Origin: Thermoplasmata archaeon
GTDB lineage: Archaea > Thermoplasmatota > Thermoplasmata > Lutacidiplasmatales > UBA184
DNA: 34,633 nucleotides
Reading direction: 5' to 3'
Assembly: GCA_021821785.1 (NCBI GenBank)
Contig: JAKACD010000013.1
Span: 1-34,633, forward strand
Both the position numbers and the translations under genes were made by a program. The notes beneath the pieces were generated by a model, which had not been told where the DNA came from, searched no databases, and saw only the letters and a list, made by a program, of their open reading frames with translations. Shown piece by piece: positions 17,333-27,765 of the stretch (the stretch's first letter is position 1; the number at the start of each line of letters is the position of its first letter).

Positions 17333-18322
17333 GTGAAGCTCAGCGCCTTCTCGGTAGTGGACGAGTACGACGGGGCCGAACGCTCCCGTCGTCTCCTCGA
17401 CGTTCTGGCGCTCGCGGGGGCCGCGGAGACCGGCGGGCTCTCCGCGCTCTGGGTCGCGGAGCACCACTTCCACGCGGGGGGCGTATGCCCCTCGCCGCCC
17501 ATCCTCCTGGCCGCCGCGAGCGGGAAGACCCAGCGGCTGCGTCTCGGCGCGCTCGTCAGCGTTCTCCCGTTCCACTCACCGATCGAGCTCGCCGAACAGT
17601 ACGCGATGGTCGACCGGCTCTCGGACGGCCGGTTGAACCTGGGAGTGGGGAGCGGCTACATCCCGATGGAGTTCGCCGGGTTCGGAGTCGATCCCGAGAC
17701 CAAGCGCGCGCGCTTCGACGCCGGGCTCGATACGCTGCTCGCGGCGTTCCGCGGCGACGAGGTTCGAGCGGTGGGCCCCGGGGCGACGGCGGTCCGGATC
17801 AACGTCCGGCCGGTCCAGACACCGCATCCTCCGATCTGGGTGGCGGTCCAGCGCCGGGAGGCGATCCCGTTCGTGGCCGCACGAGGCTGGTCGATCGCGC
17901 TCATTCCGTACGCCACGCTCTCCGGACTTCCCGAGCTCGCCGAGGAGGTCCGAGAGTTCCGGTCCCGCCGGCCCGCCGGCTCGCGAGGTGAAGTGGCGGC
18001 CGGCTTCCACCTCTACGCGGGCGATCACCCGGACCGCGCCCGCGCCGCCCTTCAGCGCTATCTCGACAGCCGTCGGGCGACGCAGAGCGCCTTCTACCTC
18101 GAGAAGGTCGCCCGCGACGCGTCGCACGCGAGCGCCAAGACGATCGAGGAGAGCGGTTTCGCGCTCATCGGGTCACCCCGCGAGGTGGCGCGGCGGCTCG
18201 AGGCGGTCGCCGAGACGGGGGTCGACGAGGTCCTCGGTCTGTTCGATTTCGGCGGGCTTCCCACGGACGAGGTGGCCCGTTCGGTGATCGCGCTCGGGCG
18301 GGCGCTTTCGGCGTCCCTGTGA
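17333..18322 (+). CDS. LLM-class flavin-dependent oxidoreductase
   Basis: ALWVAEHHFHAGGVCPSPPILLAAASGKTQRLRLG..VLPFHSPIELAEQYAMVDRLSDGRLNLGVGSGY; start set to GTG at 17333. Confidence 0.9.
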   Translation: MKLSAFSVVDEYDGAERSRRLLDVLALAGAAETGGLSALWVAEHHFHAGGVCPSPPILLAAASGKTQRLRLGALVSVLPFHSPIELAEQYAMVDRLSDGRLNLGVGSGYIPMEFAGFGVDPETKRARFDAGLDTLLAAFRGDEVRAVGPGATAVRINVRPVQTPHPPIWVAVQRREAIPFVAARGWSIALIPYATLSGLPELAEEVREFRSRRPAGSRGEVAAGFHLYAGDHPDRARAALQRYLDSRRATQSAFYLEKVARDASHASAKTIEESGFALIGSPREVARRLEAVAETGVDEVLGLFDFGGLPTDEVARSVIALGRALSASL

Positions 18323-18427
18323 GCCGGGGCCCGGCGGGTCGGTCGGGGGGTCGGGGCGCGATTCTCTCGAGGTCGGTCCGTCCGAAGCTCTTTAGCGGTC
18401 CGAGCGCTGCGCCGCCCGAGGAGAACC

Positions 18428-19096
18428 ATGGCGGAGATACTTCCCGGAGTGCACCTGGTGGAAGGCGTCGACCCCTCGCCCGACTTCACGACCCACGTGT
18501 ATCTCCTGAAGGACAAGGGTGCCTCCTGGACGCTGATCGACACCGGGCTACCCGGCGCCTCCGAGGCGATCTTCGCCTACCTCGCGAAGATCCACGTGGA
18601 ACCGAGCGCCGTGAAGAAGATCCTCCTGACGCACCTGCACCGGGACCACACCGGCTCGCTCGCCGCCGTGCACGCACGGACGAAGGCTCGGACGTTCGCG
18701 CACTGGATCGAGGCGGCGTACATCGGCCTCGACCCGAAGTACGACGGTCCGGGGACGCCGCCGGCGGAAGCGTTCGCCGTGGACGAGCGGTTCAAGGACG
18801 GCGACGAGATCGATGCCGCCGGGGGCCTGATCGCCTACCACACTCCGGGCCACACGCCGGGGCACACCTCGTACTATCACCCCGAGCGCCAGCTGCTCTT
18901 CTCGGGCGACCTGTTCTTCGTCGACGGAGCGACCGCGAACCTGACCCCACCCGATTTCACGCACCACACCGCCACCGCGAAGATCAGTGCCCGGCGGATG
19001 GCCCAGCTCTCCGTCGCCTCGGTGCTGAGCTACCACGGGGGCCCGATCCTGAAGAACGGGGGCCACGCGCTCCGGGCGCTCACCCAGAAGCTGTAG
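18428..19096 (+). CDS. MBL-fold metallo-hydrolase
   Basis: LTHLHRDHTGS motif; HTPGHTPGHTSYY; LLFSGDLFF; TATA-like ctctttag near 18388. Confidence 0.93.
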   Translation: MAEILPGVHLVEGVDPSPDFTTHVYLLKDKGASWTLIDTGLPGASEAIFAYLAKIHVEPSAVKKILLTHLHRDHTGSLAAVHARTKARTFAHWIEAAYIGLDPKYDGPGTPPAEAFAVDERFKDGDEIDAAGGLIAYHTPGHTPGHTSYYHPERQLLFSGDLFFVDGATANLTPPDFTHHTATAKISARRMAQLSVASVLSYHGGPILKNGGHALRALTQKL

Positions 19097-19143
19097 GCGG
19101 GCGTCCGGGGACGACGGGCGGACCGCCCGTCGCGAAGGCCGAA

Positions 19144-19218
19144 TGGGACTGGCCAGATTTGGACTGGCGTCTCGGAGTCCCGAACCCCGAAGGATGGACC
19201 AAGCTACCCCACAGTCCC
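19144..19218 (-). tRNA. tRNA-Pro (anticodon CGG)
   Basis: GGGACTG/CAGTCCC acceptor; anticodon arm CGGGG-TTCGGGA-CTCCG; T-arm GCCAG-TCCAAAT-CTGGC; discriminator A; CCA not encoded. Confidence 0.93.
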
Positions 19219-19245
19219 AGACGGGGGTCGGCCACTCCCCCGCGC

Positions 19246-19252
19246 TATTTAT
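19246..19252 (-). promoter_or_regulatory. TATA box for tRNA-Pro
   Basis: ATAAATA on the minus strand, about 31 nt upstream of the mature tRNA 5' end. Confidence 0.6.
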
Positions 19253-19358
19253 CCGTAAGGGACGGGGGATGCCCAGGGACCGCGCCGCTCGGGCCGGGGG
19301 TGTTTCACTACCTCGGGTCATGGGCTTACAAGCTCCCTCCCCCTAGTTCCTCTGGCCC

Positions 19359-20681
19359 ATGACGACGGAGAGCACGGCTTCTCCCATCCCGGGCCTTCCC
19401 CCGGTTCCCGCGCTCTCCTGGACGATCCCCGGGCTCCGCGAAGACCCCACGATGTGCCTGAAATGCCGCTCCGCCCAGCTCCTGTGCGGCAAGCCGATCT
19501 GCCCGATCCTCCTCAAGTATCGCGCCTTCGAGCGCACGCTACCGATGATCGAAGGGACCGAGCTGGCGGGCAGCTCGCCGCCCGGACTCTTCGTCGGGCG
19601 GTTCGGGTACCCGAAGGTCGCCCTCGGGCCCCTGTTGAGCCCCGAGCACGGGTCGACCGAGCTCCTCGATACCCCCGAGGAATGGGTCGGCCGTTCGGTC
19701 CAGGAGGTGGTCTCCTTCCGCACGGGCCTCGTGCGCGGGACGACCCGGATCCGGGTGACGGACGCCGAGCGGCCGATCCCGATGCTGGAGGAGCTCCAGC
19801 TCCTCGGCATCGCCGGCGAATCCGTCGAGTCGGAGGCGACCTTCCGTCGACCCCCCCGCGGCCACCTGGCCCTTTCCGACTCCACCCCCCCGTTCGGTCC
19901 CTCCGCGCCGATCGAGCGGGTGCACCTCGATGTGCGCCGGGTCGATCCGCATCTCGACCGCCTCTCCTCCGACACCGACGCCAACGCCCGGATCGCGGTC
20001 GGGGAGCTCTACACGCGCGGCGTCCGGGTGAGCCGGATCCAGCGCGCGTTCAGCGTCGGGATCCTCGGGCGTCACGGCCGTCGCCGGCTCGTGCCGACCC
20101 GGTGGAGCATCACCGCGGTCGATGATCTCCTGTCGAAGCAGAACCTCGAACTGGTCCGCTCGCTGCCCGAGCTCTCCGAGGTCCTGCTCTACCGCTACAC
20201 CGCGCTCGACAACCGCTGGATCATCGTCCTCCTGCCCGGGGCGTACCGCTACGAGTCGATCGAGGCTTGGTATCCGAACACGTTGTGGAACCCGAGTCCG
20301 AGCGAGTTCGTGGTGATCGGGGACCACGAGGGTCACTCCGGGCGAACTACGTACGCCTCGATCGGGGGATGCTACTACGCAGCCCGCCTCGCGACCAGCG
20401 AGGGGCTCCTGGCCCTGGGTCGACAGGCCGGCGTGGTCGTGCTGCGAGAAGTGCACCCGGGAGAGATCCTTCCGCTCGGCGTCTGGAACGTCCGGGAGCA
20501 CGTCCGAGCCGCCCTGCGCACCCGGCCCGAGAGGCTGCCGGGGCTGGGGGAACTCTTCGCGCGGGTCGGCTCCACGTTCGCGATTCCGCTCGAGCGGTGG
20601 AAGCGGGCCAGCACCGTTCTCCATGAGGCCCGGACCCAGCGGCGGCTCGACGAATGGGCCCCGACGGCGTTGGCGGCGTGA
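19359..20681 (+). CDS. Archaeal Nre-family DNA repair protein
   Basis: N-term CLKCRSAQLLCGKPICPILLKY; RFGYPKVALGPL; C-terminal PIP-like QRRLDEWA. Confidence 0.88.
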   Translation: MTTESTASPIPGLPPVPALSWTIPGLREDPTMCLKCRSAQLLCGKPICPILLKYRAFERTLPMIEGTELAGSSPPGLFVGRFGYPKVALGPLLSPEHGSTELLDTPEEWVGRSVQEVVSFRTGLVRGTTRIRVTDAERPIPMLEELQLLGIAGESVESEATFRRPPRGHLALSDSTPPFGPSAPIERVHLDVRRVDPHLDRLSSDTDANARIAVGELYTRGVRVSRIQRAFSVGILGRHGRRRLVPTRWSITAVDDLLSKQNLELVRSLPELSEVLLYRYTALDNRWIIVLLPGAYRYESIEAWYPNTLWNPSPSEFVVIGDHEGHSGRTTYASIGGCYYAARLATSEGLLALGRQAGVVVLREVHPGEILPLGVWNVREHVRAALRTRPERLPGLGELFARVGSTFAIPLERWKRASTVLHEARTQRRLDEWAPTALAA

Positions 20682-20718
20682 CCCGTTAACGGCGGAAGCC
20701 TGGCCGCCGACCGCCCCC

Positions 20719-21645
20719 TCAATCGAACCGGGTCCCGCAGCGCCCGCAGAAGGTGTCCGACGAGGTGCGGGGAGTTCCGCACGCGGGGCAGCTCGCCCCG
20801 CCGTGAGGCTTGCCGCAACCCCGACAGAAGGTGTCCCCCGGTAGCGTCGGGTACCCGCACGCGGAACACCGGTCCGCGCCCGCGACCCGCTCGGCGGCGG
20901 CGCTCGCATCGAGCGGCCGCGCCGCGTCGGGGGCCGCCGCTCGCGGCGCCGACGCCACCCGAGCTCCGGGCGAAGGCGGGAGCGATTCCACCGAGCCCCC
21001 CAGGGCCCGCCGACCGCGCAGGGCCAGACGGAACGCCTCCGTGTAGTCGGACCGGTCGAAAGCCATCTGAGCGTCCCGCTGAAGGGCGGTCGCCTCCGCC
21101 GTGGTAGGCCCCTCGGGCCCATCGCGACGGGCTCGCTCGAGCTCGCGGTCGAGGACCGTCAGCTGGAACTTCGACTCCGCCCGGTTCTTCGCGATCCCGG
21201 GCACGGGGACCGCCGTGGCTGGGGTGGCGATCGGGTCGGGCTCCGGGGACCGGACCGGGGTTGGCTCGGGCCCACTCTTGGGGGAGGAGGACGGCAGTGG
21301 AGACGCCTTGCGAGCGTGGACGAGCGATTCGTGGGCGAGCTGCGCGGATTGATAGGCCGCCTCGTAACGGCGGGTGTCGAACGAGGCCTGGGCAGTCGCG
21401 ATCAGCTCCCGCGCCCGCGTGACGTCGGTTCCCCGGACCGCCAGGAGCTCGGCCTCCCGTCGCGCCATCGCGATGCGGTTGAACGCCCGGTCCTGGATGA
21501 GCTCCGGTCGGTCCTCTAGGTCGCGGAGGAGCTGGGCCCTCTTCCGGCGCAGCTGCTGACGGAGGTAGAGGAGCATGCCGACGACGATGACGGCCACGAC
21601 GACCACGATGAAGATCGCCGTCAGGTCCGCGGAAGTGAGGTCCAT
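20719..21645 (-). CDS. N-terminally membrane-anchored protein with C-terminal double zinc ribbon
   Basis: TM IFIVVVVAVIVVGMLLYL; charged helical region; CSACGYPTLPGDTFCRGCG and CPACGTPRTSSDTFCGRCG. Confidence 0.88.
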   Translation of the reverse strand: MDLTSADLTAIFIVVVVAVIVVGMLLYLRQQLRRKRAQLLRDLEDRPELIQDRAFNRIAMARREAELLAVRGTDVTRARELIATAQASFDTRRYEAAYQSAQLAHESLVHARKASPLPSSSPKSGPEPTPVRSPEPDPIATPATAVPVPGIAKNRAESKFQLTVLDRELERARRDGPEGPTTAEATALQRDAQMAFDRSDYTEAFRLALRGRRALGGSVESLPPSPGARVASAPRAAAPDAARPLDASAAAERVAGADRCSACGYPTLPGDTFCRGCGKPHGGASCPACGTPRTSSDTFCGRCGTRFD

Positions 21646-21728
21646 CTTCGCTTCGTGACCGGCTGAGGGCGCGCGCGGTCCCGCCGGGCGGATGCTTCTA
21701 GGGGGGGTGGGGGTATTTAGAACGCCGC

Positions 21729-23006
21729 CTACGCGGGTCGCCCGAGGAGATACGTGGCGCGGGCCCCGTCGACCCGGACCGTCAGCGTTCGACCGAGCGC
21801 CTGTCGCTCTCCCAGCACCACGGGCAGGTAGTTCGGGAAGCGGGCCACGGAGCTCGACCCGGCACCGTGCTCGAGGACGCGGGCCGGGAGCTCTCGACCG
21901 ATCCAGCGCTCGAAGCGGGCCCGGGCGAGGCGCTGACGGAGCGTGGTGAGGGCGCGGGAACGGCCCTTCGCGACGGACGGTGGGAGCCGGGGTAGTCGCG
22001 CAGCGGGGGTCCCCGGACGCGCCGAGAACCGGGTCACGTTCACCATCTCGGGCGCGACCGACTCAAGGAGCGCCTCGGTCGCCCGGTGATCGTCGTCCGT
22101 CTCCCCGGGAAAGCCGACGATCACATCGGTGGAGAGCGCGAGATCGGGGATCCGGCCGCGGGCCTCGGCGACCTGGCGTTCGAACTCCGCGGCGGTGTAG
22201 CCGCGTCGCATCGAGTGAAGGACGCGGTCCGAGCCGCTCTGCGCGGGCAGGTGAAGGAAGTGGTAGCACCGGTCCGAGGCGAGCACCTCGAGGTGGTCGT
22301 CGAGGATCGACCGTAGGGTCTGCGGACTCATCATGCCGACCCGGATCCGGAACTCCCCCGGGACCTGAGCGACCGCGCGGAGGAGGTCGGGGAGCCGCGC
22401 GCCGTCCGTACGGTCAAGGCCCCAAGCGGCGGTGTCGAGCGAGGTGAGTCGGACCTCGTGGACTCCTCGGGCGACGGCCGAGCGCACCCGGCGCACGACC
22501 TCCGGAATGGGGACGCTCTCGAGGGGGCCGCGGGCGAGGCGACTATAGCAGTACGAGCAGCCGCTCGTGCACCCCTGGGCGATCACGACCTCCTCGGTCA
22601 CGGGGGGATGCGCGGCGAGGGGGACCATCGCGAGACCCCCCGGGCTCCGACCGGACGGTGCCGGGACTTCCCCCGGAGGAGGGAGGAGCAGCGCCGGAAT
22701 CCGAGCCTGCTCGCGGATCGGGACAAAGAGCGTCCGGTCGCGGCCCGGGCCGTCAAGAAGGTCGGTTCGCAGCGGGACGAGGCACCCCGTGACGAGGACC
22801 CTCGGGAGCCGCTCGGCCAGCGCTTGCCAGCGTCGGACCATCCGCGCCTCGGTGGAGGCGATGACGCCGCAGGAAACGAGGATCCCGGCCTCGGCGTCCC
22901 GGGGCTCGGGGACGATCTCGTGGCCCTCTTCGGCGAGCGCCCGGGCGATCGCCGCGCCCTCGCCCTGGTTCTGCGAGCAGCCGTAGCTCTCGACGTAGAC
23001 GCGCAC
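21729..23006 (-). CDS. MiaB-like tRNA methylthiotransferase (archaeal e-MtaB type)
   Basis: VRVYVESYGCSQNQGEG; radical SAM CTSGCSYCYSR; DVIVGFPGETDDD; C-terminal TRAM-like region; GTG start at 23006. Confidence 0.92.
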   Translation of the reverse strand: MRVYVESYGCSQNQGEGAAIARALAEEGHEIVPEPRDAEAGILVSCGVIASTEARMVRRWQALAERLPRVLVTGCLVPLRTDLLDGPGRDRTLFVPIREQARIPALLLPPPGEVPAPSGRSPGGLAMVPLAAHPPVTEEVVIAQGCTSGCSYCYSRLARGPLESVPIPEVVRRVRSAVARGVHEVRLTSLDTAAWGLDRTDGARLPDLLRAVAQVPGEFRIRVGMMSPQTLRSILDDHLEVLASDRCYHFLHLPAQSGSDRVLHSMRRGYTAAEFERQVAEARGRIPDLALSTDVIVGFPGETDDDHRATEALLESVAPEMVNVTRFSARPGTPAARLPRLPPSVAKGRSRALTTLRQRLARARFERWIGRELPARVLEHGAGSSSVARFPNYLPVVLGERQALGRTLTVRVDGARATYLLGRPA

Positions 23007-23035
23007 GGTCGGGGTCCTCCCCCGCACCGAGGCGC

Positions 23036-24232
23036 CTAGAAGACCGTGAGCTTGTCGGTCAGGAGCCGGCGCGGGATCGTGTCGATTTGGTCGAACCAGC
23101 TCTGCGCGACCGCCTCGGCCTTGCCCTTCACCTGGGCGAGCTTGACCCCGTCCGCGGGAAGGATCTGGAGGCTCGCGACCTGCGGCTGATCGACCGGTTT
23201 CCCGATCTGGGAGAGGATCCGCACGTGGACCTCCCGAACGTTCCCTCCGGTCTCCTTCACGATGTCGTTCGCGATCATGTTGCCGAGGATGTTGTAGATC
23301 TTGCCGACGTGATTGACCGGGTTCTTCCCGGCCGACGCCTCGAGGCTCATCGGGCGGCACGGCGTGATGAGGCCGTTGGCCCGGTTGCCGCGACCGACGG
23401 ACCCGTCGTCGCCGGCCTCCATCGAGCAGCCGGTGACCGTGAGGTAGTAGCGGCCGAGCTCGGGGTCGTCGGCGGTGTTGACGTCGATCGTGAGCTCGCG
23501 ACGGGTGAGCTTCGTGGCCTGATCGGCGAGCTTGTCCCGGATCTCGTCGCAGACCGATTGGTACTCCTGCCCGTCCTTGACCTCACTGTCGACCAGGGCC
23601 GCGGCGACCGTAAGGTGGATCTTCTCCCCCTGCCGGTAGCCCATGACCTTGACGTCCTCCCCGATCGCAGGGACCTTCTTCTTGAGCTTGAGCGTGAGGA
23701 GCTTCTCGCTCTCGAGGACGATCCGCTCCGTGTCGGAGAGCGGCGCGAAGCCGACCCCGAAGCTCGTGTCGTTCGCGAGGATCTCCTTCTGGTCGAAGAC
23801 GCCCCGGAGGTCGACCGAGCCCTGACCGATCTTGCAGTCGAACTCGACGTGCTTGTCGACGTCGACGTGGGAGCAGACCGATTTGACGTAGTTGCGGGCC
23901 GCCTCGATCGCGACATCCCGGTACGGGAGCTTCTCCCCGTTGACCTCGGTGGTCGCCCGACCGACGAGGAGGATGTAGATCGGGCTCGTGACGCGGCCGC
24001 CGCCGAACTTCGGCTCGGACGCCCCGCCCACCACCTGGGTCTCATCGGTGTTGTGGTGGAGGATCTTACCGAACTCGTCCAGGTAGAGCCGGCAGAGCGC
24101 CCGGCTCACGGACTCCGAGACCCCGTCCGCGATCGAATCGGGGTGGCCGAGCCCCTTGCGCTCGACCAGCTCGACCTCTTGGTCCTCGATGTGGACGGTC
24201 CGCAGCGGTTCGATCTGTATGTTCCGGGCCAT
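23036..24232 (-). CDS. mat: Archaeal-type S-adenosylmethionine synthetase
   Basis: [63 protein letters not shown]. Confidence 0.96.
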   Translation of the reverse strand: MARNIQIEPLRTVHIEDQEVELVERKGLGHPDSIADGVSESVSRALCRLYLDEFGKILHHNTDETQVVGGASEPKFGGGRVTSPIYILLVGRATTEVNGEKLPYRDVAIEAARNYVKSVCSHVDVDKHVEFDCKIGQGSVDLRGVFDQKEILANDTSFGVGFAPLSDTERIVLESEKLLTLKLKKKVPAIGEDVKVMGYRQGEKIHLTVAAALVDSEVKDGQEYQSVCDEIRDKLADQATKLTRRELTIDVNTADDPELGRYYLTVTGCSMEAGDDGSVGRGNRANGLITPCRPMSLEASAGKNPVNHVGKIYNILGNMIANDIVKETGGNVREVHVRILSQIGKPVDQPQVASLQILPADGVKLAQVKGKAEAVAQSWFDQIDTIPRRLLTDKLTVF

Positions 24233-24314
24233 GAGGGATTCCCTGCGCTCGCCGATACGGGGGTGGGTTTAACCCTTGCGCGACCGGCACACGGGGGTCG
24301 GTCGAGGGACCCCG

Positions 24315-25871
24315 TCAGGAGTTGTGTCCCACGAAAAGTCCCTTCGCGAGGTGAGGGCCCCGGGGCTCGTAGCCGAGCCCCCGGTAGTACCCGCGGGTCC
24401 CGACGGCGCTCGTAACGTAGATCTGCGCGAAGCCCCGCGTGCGCGCCTCCTCTTCGGCGGCCGCGAGGAGCGCTCGGCCGAGCCCCCGGTGCTGGTAGTC
24501 CGTCGGGCGCGCCCCGGGCTGCCCCACCGCCACCTCGCTTCCGAGCACCTTGAGCTCGCGGATCACCGGGGCGTCGAGCACCCTCTCCGCCCGATCGCGC
24601 GGATAGCGAAGACGGAGGTATCCGGCGACCGTGTCGGTCCGCGGCTCCTCCCAGGCCCAGAAGACCTCCCGGCCTCCGCTCGCCGCGTACTCGGCCCGGG
24701 TCAGCCGGAACTCCTCGAGCGGTGGGGCGGCCTTCCGACCGACCTCCCGGCAGCGCAGGCAACGGCACCGGGCGCCCTCGGCCTTGAGTCGCTCGATCGC
24801 CTTCTCCCGGAGGTTGCTAGTGCGCACCCCGGCGGCGATCAGTCGCGCCGGGATGTCCCGCTGGATGCGCTGGATGCGAACCCACGGGGGAAGCTCGCGC
24901 TTCATCCGGGCAAGCAGTTCGGCGGCGGTCCCGGTGTCGTACGGGACGTACCGGCCCGATTTCCAATCCTCGTAGAGCGGCGTTCCGGGCAGGACCAGCG
25001 TGGGGTAGATCTTGAGGAGGTCCGGTCGGAACGCTTCGTCCGACCAGAGCCGTCGGAAGTCGGCGAGGTCCTTTTCGGGGTCCATGCCGGGCAATCCCAG
25101 CATCAGGTGGTAGCAGACCTTGAGCCCGTGGTCCCGGGCGGCGGCCGTCGCCTGCTCCACGTCCCCGGTCGAGTGGGCCCGACCGACGGCCGAGAGCACG
25201 TCATCGCGCAGGCATTCGACCCCGATCTCGATGCGCGTCACCCCTCCCTCCAAGAGGAAGGAGAGGACCTCCCGGTCGCACCAGTCGGGGCGGGTCTCGA
25301 CCGTGAGCCCGACCATCCGGTGGTCGGCGGTTTCGTTCCGGGCCTGAGCGGCCCGGAGGCTCGCGGAGGGGGCCCCGTTCAGCCCGTCGTAGATCCCGCG
25401 GAGGACCGACTCCTGATACGAACGGGGTCGGGAGGGGAACGTCCCTCCCATGACGATCACTTCCACCTTGCTGGTCGGGTGGCCGATGGTCTCGAGCGTC
25501 TCGATCCGGTGGCGCGTGATCGCCGCCGAGTCCCAGTGGAACTGCGCCCCCCGCAGCGCGGACGGCTCCTCTCCGGTGTAGCTCTGCGGGCTCGCATTCT
25601 CCACGCCGCCGGGGCAGTAGGTGCAGCGACCGTGGGGGCATCGGGCCGGCGCGGTCATCACGGCCACGATCGCGACCCCCGAAAGCGTGCGGGAGGGCTT
25701 GCGCCGGACGGCGCCCGAGAACCGGGCCGCCTCCTCCGGTGGAAGGGCGTTGATCCAGTCGACGTTCGAAGGAAGGGATGCCCCCGGCGCCTTCCGCATC
25801 CACGCGAGCTTGGCCCGGTGGATCGCTTCCGGGGAGGGGTCGGTGGGCTCGGAGGTCAGCGACGGGTCCAC
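24315..25871 (-). CDS. elp3: Elp3-family tRNA U34 modification enzyme (radical SAM + GNAT)
   Basis: RCPHGRCTYCPGGVENASPQSYTGEEP; HLMLGLPGMDPEKDL; C-term GNAT HRGLGRALLAAAEEEA. Confidence 0.95.
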   Translation of the reverse strand: MDPSLTSEPTDPSPEAIHRAKLAWMRKAPGASLPSNVDWINALPPEEAARFSGAVRRKPSRTLSGVAIVAVMTAPARCPHGRCTYCPGGVENASPQSYTGEEPSALRGAQFHWDSAAITRHRIETLETIGHPTSKVEVIVMGGTFPSRPRSYQESVLRGIYDGLNGAPSASLRAAQARNETADHRMVGLTVETRPDWCDREVLSFLLEGGVTRIEIGVECLRDDVLSAVGRAHSTGDVEQATAAARDHGLKVCYHLMLGLPGMDPEKDLADFRRLWSDEAFRPDLLKIYPTLVLPGTPLYEDWKSGRYVPYDTGTAAELLARMKRELPPWVRIQRIQRDIPARLIAAGVRTSNLREKAIERLKAEGARCRCLRCREVGRKAAPPLEEFRLTRAEYAASGGREVFWAWEEPRTDTVAGYLRLRYPRDRAERVLDAPVIRELKVLGSEVAVGQPGARPTDYQHRGLGRALLAAAEEEARTRGFAQIYVTSAVGTRGYYRGLGYEPRGPHLAKGLFVGHNS

Positions 25872-27001
25872 GCGCGCGTCTCCCCCGTGACGACGTAGCG
25901 CGCCCGGCGGAGCTCCTCGATCGATCGGGAGCCCGTGAGGAGCATCGCGACCTTGAGCTCGTGGACCAGGGTCTCGAGCTCCGTTTTCGTCTCGGCGAAC
26001 CCCGTGGCGGCGGCCCGAAGCATCCCGCCCGCGGTGCCGGCGGCCGTCGCGCCCAGCGCGAGCGCCCGGGCGACGTCGAGCCCGGAACGGACCCCGCCGC
26101 TCGCGATGACCGGTAGTCCGAGGGGGACGACCTCGAGGACCGAGACCGGGGAGGGGATCCCCCAGTTCCAGAACGTCTTTCCGACCCGGGCCTCCCGTTC
26201 CGCGCCCTGGTCGACCGCACGGTAGTGCTCGACCGCGGCGAAGGAGGTGCCCCCGGTGCCGCTCACGTCGAACGCGCGCACGTGGCGGTCGCGCAACGAC
26301 TCCGCGACGGTGTGGGAGATGCCGGCGCCGGTCTCCTTCACGAGCACGGGGAACACCCGGGCCAGAAGGCCGATCTGCTCGAGGCAGCCTCGAGCGCGGC
26401 GGTCGCCCTCGGGTTGGACCATCTCCTGGAGGAAGTTGAGGTGGATCGCGAGGACGTCCGCATGGATCAGGTCCATGGCCTCCCGGACCTCCGCAGGGCC
26501 GACGACCCGGTCCCCCGCCTTCTGGGGGATGATCTGGGGGGCGCCGATGTTCGCGAACTTGAGGGGGACGGCATGGCGGGCCACGGTCGAGTAGCTCTCG
26601 GGGTACTGGCCCTTCAGCACCGCCGCCCGCTCGCTCCCGACGCCCATCGCGACCCCGACCTCCGCCGCGGCGCGCGCGAGATTGTCATTGATCTTCACGG
26701 CATCCGGGAAGCCCCCGGTCATCCCCGTGATCACGATCGGGGCGTTGAGCCGGTGGCCGAGGAGCGAGACCGAGGTGTCGATCTCGTCGAAGTCGACCTC
26801 GGGCAGCGCCGAGTGGATGAGCTGGATGTCGTCCCAGTAGCGGTAGCGACCCTCTACGTCGCGGCCCAGCACGACCTTGACGTGCTCGGCCTTGCGGTGG
26901 CTCAAGTCGAGGCTTTCGGTCTCGGGCCGGTCAGCGGGGTTCGGCGTGGGCCCAGCTCCCGTAGACCTTCTCCCCCCGGATAGCGCGCGAGAGCGCTCCA
27001 T
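25856..27001 (-). CDS. fni: Type 2 isopentenyl-diphosphate delta-isomerase
   Basis: HRKAEHVKVVLGRDV..NAPIVITGMTGG..VGVAMGVGSERAAV..DVSGTGGTSFAAVEH; start uncertain (ATG 27001, or TTG 26905 giving SHRKAEH). Confidence 0.92.
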   Translation of the reverse strand: MERSRALSGGRRSTGAGPTPNPADRPETESLDLSHRKAEHVKVVLGRDVEGRYRYWDDIQLIHSALPEVDFDEIDTSVSLLGHRLNAPIVITGMTGGFPDAVKINDNLARAAAEVGVAMGVGSERAAVLKGQYPESYSTVARHAVPLKFANIGAPQIIPQKAGDRVVGPAEVREAMDLIHADVLAIHLNFLQEMVQPEGDRRARGCLEQIGLLARVFPVLVKETGAGISHTVAESLRDRHVRAFDVSGTGGTSFAAVEHYRAVDQGAEREARVGKTFWNWGIPSPVSVLEVVPLGLPVIASGGVRSGLDVARALALGATAAGTAGGMLRAAATGFAETKTELETLVHELKVAMLLTGSRSIEELRRARYVVTGETRAWTRR

Positions 27002-27749
27002 CCGTGAGACCACTAATAAGACCTGCGTCCGCGCCGGCCCGGGCGATGGTGCGGATGGCCTCGGCCTTCCCTCGAATTCCGCCGGTCACATCGGTCGCGC
27101 CCGGCGGGGGGCGCAGTCCCGCGACCACGTCGTCCGTGATCGCCTCGACCACCGTCCGACGACCCGCGCCGCCGGGGGAGAGGATGCCCGGGACGTCGCT
27201 CACGAAGACCACCCGGTCCGGGTGCAGCGGCGGGACGAGCGCGGTCGCGATGGTATCGGCGCTGAGGATCGAGTATCCCCACTCCTCGTCCGGGACGACG
27301 TCCCCGAACGAGACGGGGATCGACCTGCGCCCGAGCGCCATCGCGAACGGAGCGACGTCGAACGCGACGAGCCGACCGGCCCGGTTGCGAGCGTGGGTGG
27401 CAATCGGCACGGAGGCAGGGCTCGCTCCGGCGCGGACGAGAGCGCGCAGGACCTCGAGATGGAGCCGTCGCACCTCCGTGGCCACGATCGCCGCGCCCCG
27501 CGCTCGATGGCGGGGGTCGCTCCCATTCACGGGGGGGGCCGCGAGGCCGAACCGTCGCGCCCCGGGATGGCCGAACGACCCGGCGCCGTGAAGGAGGACC
27601 ACGTCCCGCTCGGGAACCTGAGCGACCTCCCGGGCCAGGCGGTCGAGGATCTTAGGTCGGATCCGCTCGACCTCCCGCTTGCGGGTGATCACGCTGCCGC
27701 CGAGCTTGACGACCACGAGCGGCGGGTCGCGCCGCGGGTCCCCGGCCAT
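26931..27749 (-). CDS. Isopentenyl phosphate kinase
   Basis: LVVVKLGGSVITRK; VVLLHGAGSFGHPGARRFGL; TDVTGGIRGKAEA; start MAGDPRRD. Confidence 0.9.
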   Translation of the reverse strand: MAGDPRRDPPLVVVKLGGSVITRKREVERIRPKILDRLAREVAQVPERDVVLLHGAGSFGHPGARRFGLAAPPVNGSDPRHRARGAAIVATEVRRLHLEVLRALVRAGASPASVPIATHARNRAGRLVAFDVAPFAMALGRRSIPVSFGDVVPDEEWGYSILSADTIATALVPPLHPDRVVFVSDVPGILSPGGAGRRTVVEAITDDVVAGLRPPPGATDVTGGIRGKAEAIRTIARAGADAGLISGLTDGALSRAIRGEKVYGSWAHAEPR

Positions 27750-27765
27750 CGTTGCCGCCCTGGGT

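Noticed and set aside
23087-24415. 442-aa plus-strand ORF opposite SAM synthetase
   Set aside because: Mirror composition (L/D/V/R) of a strongly conserved gene; no independent motif.
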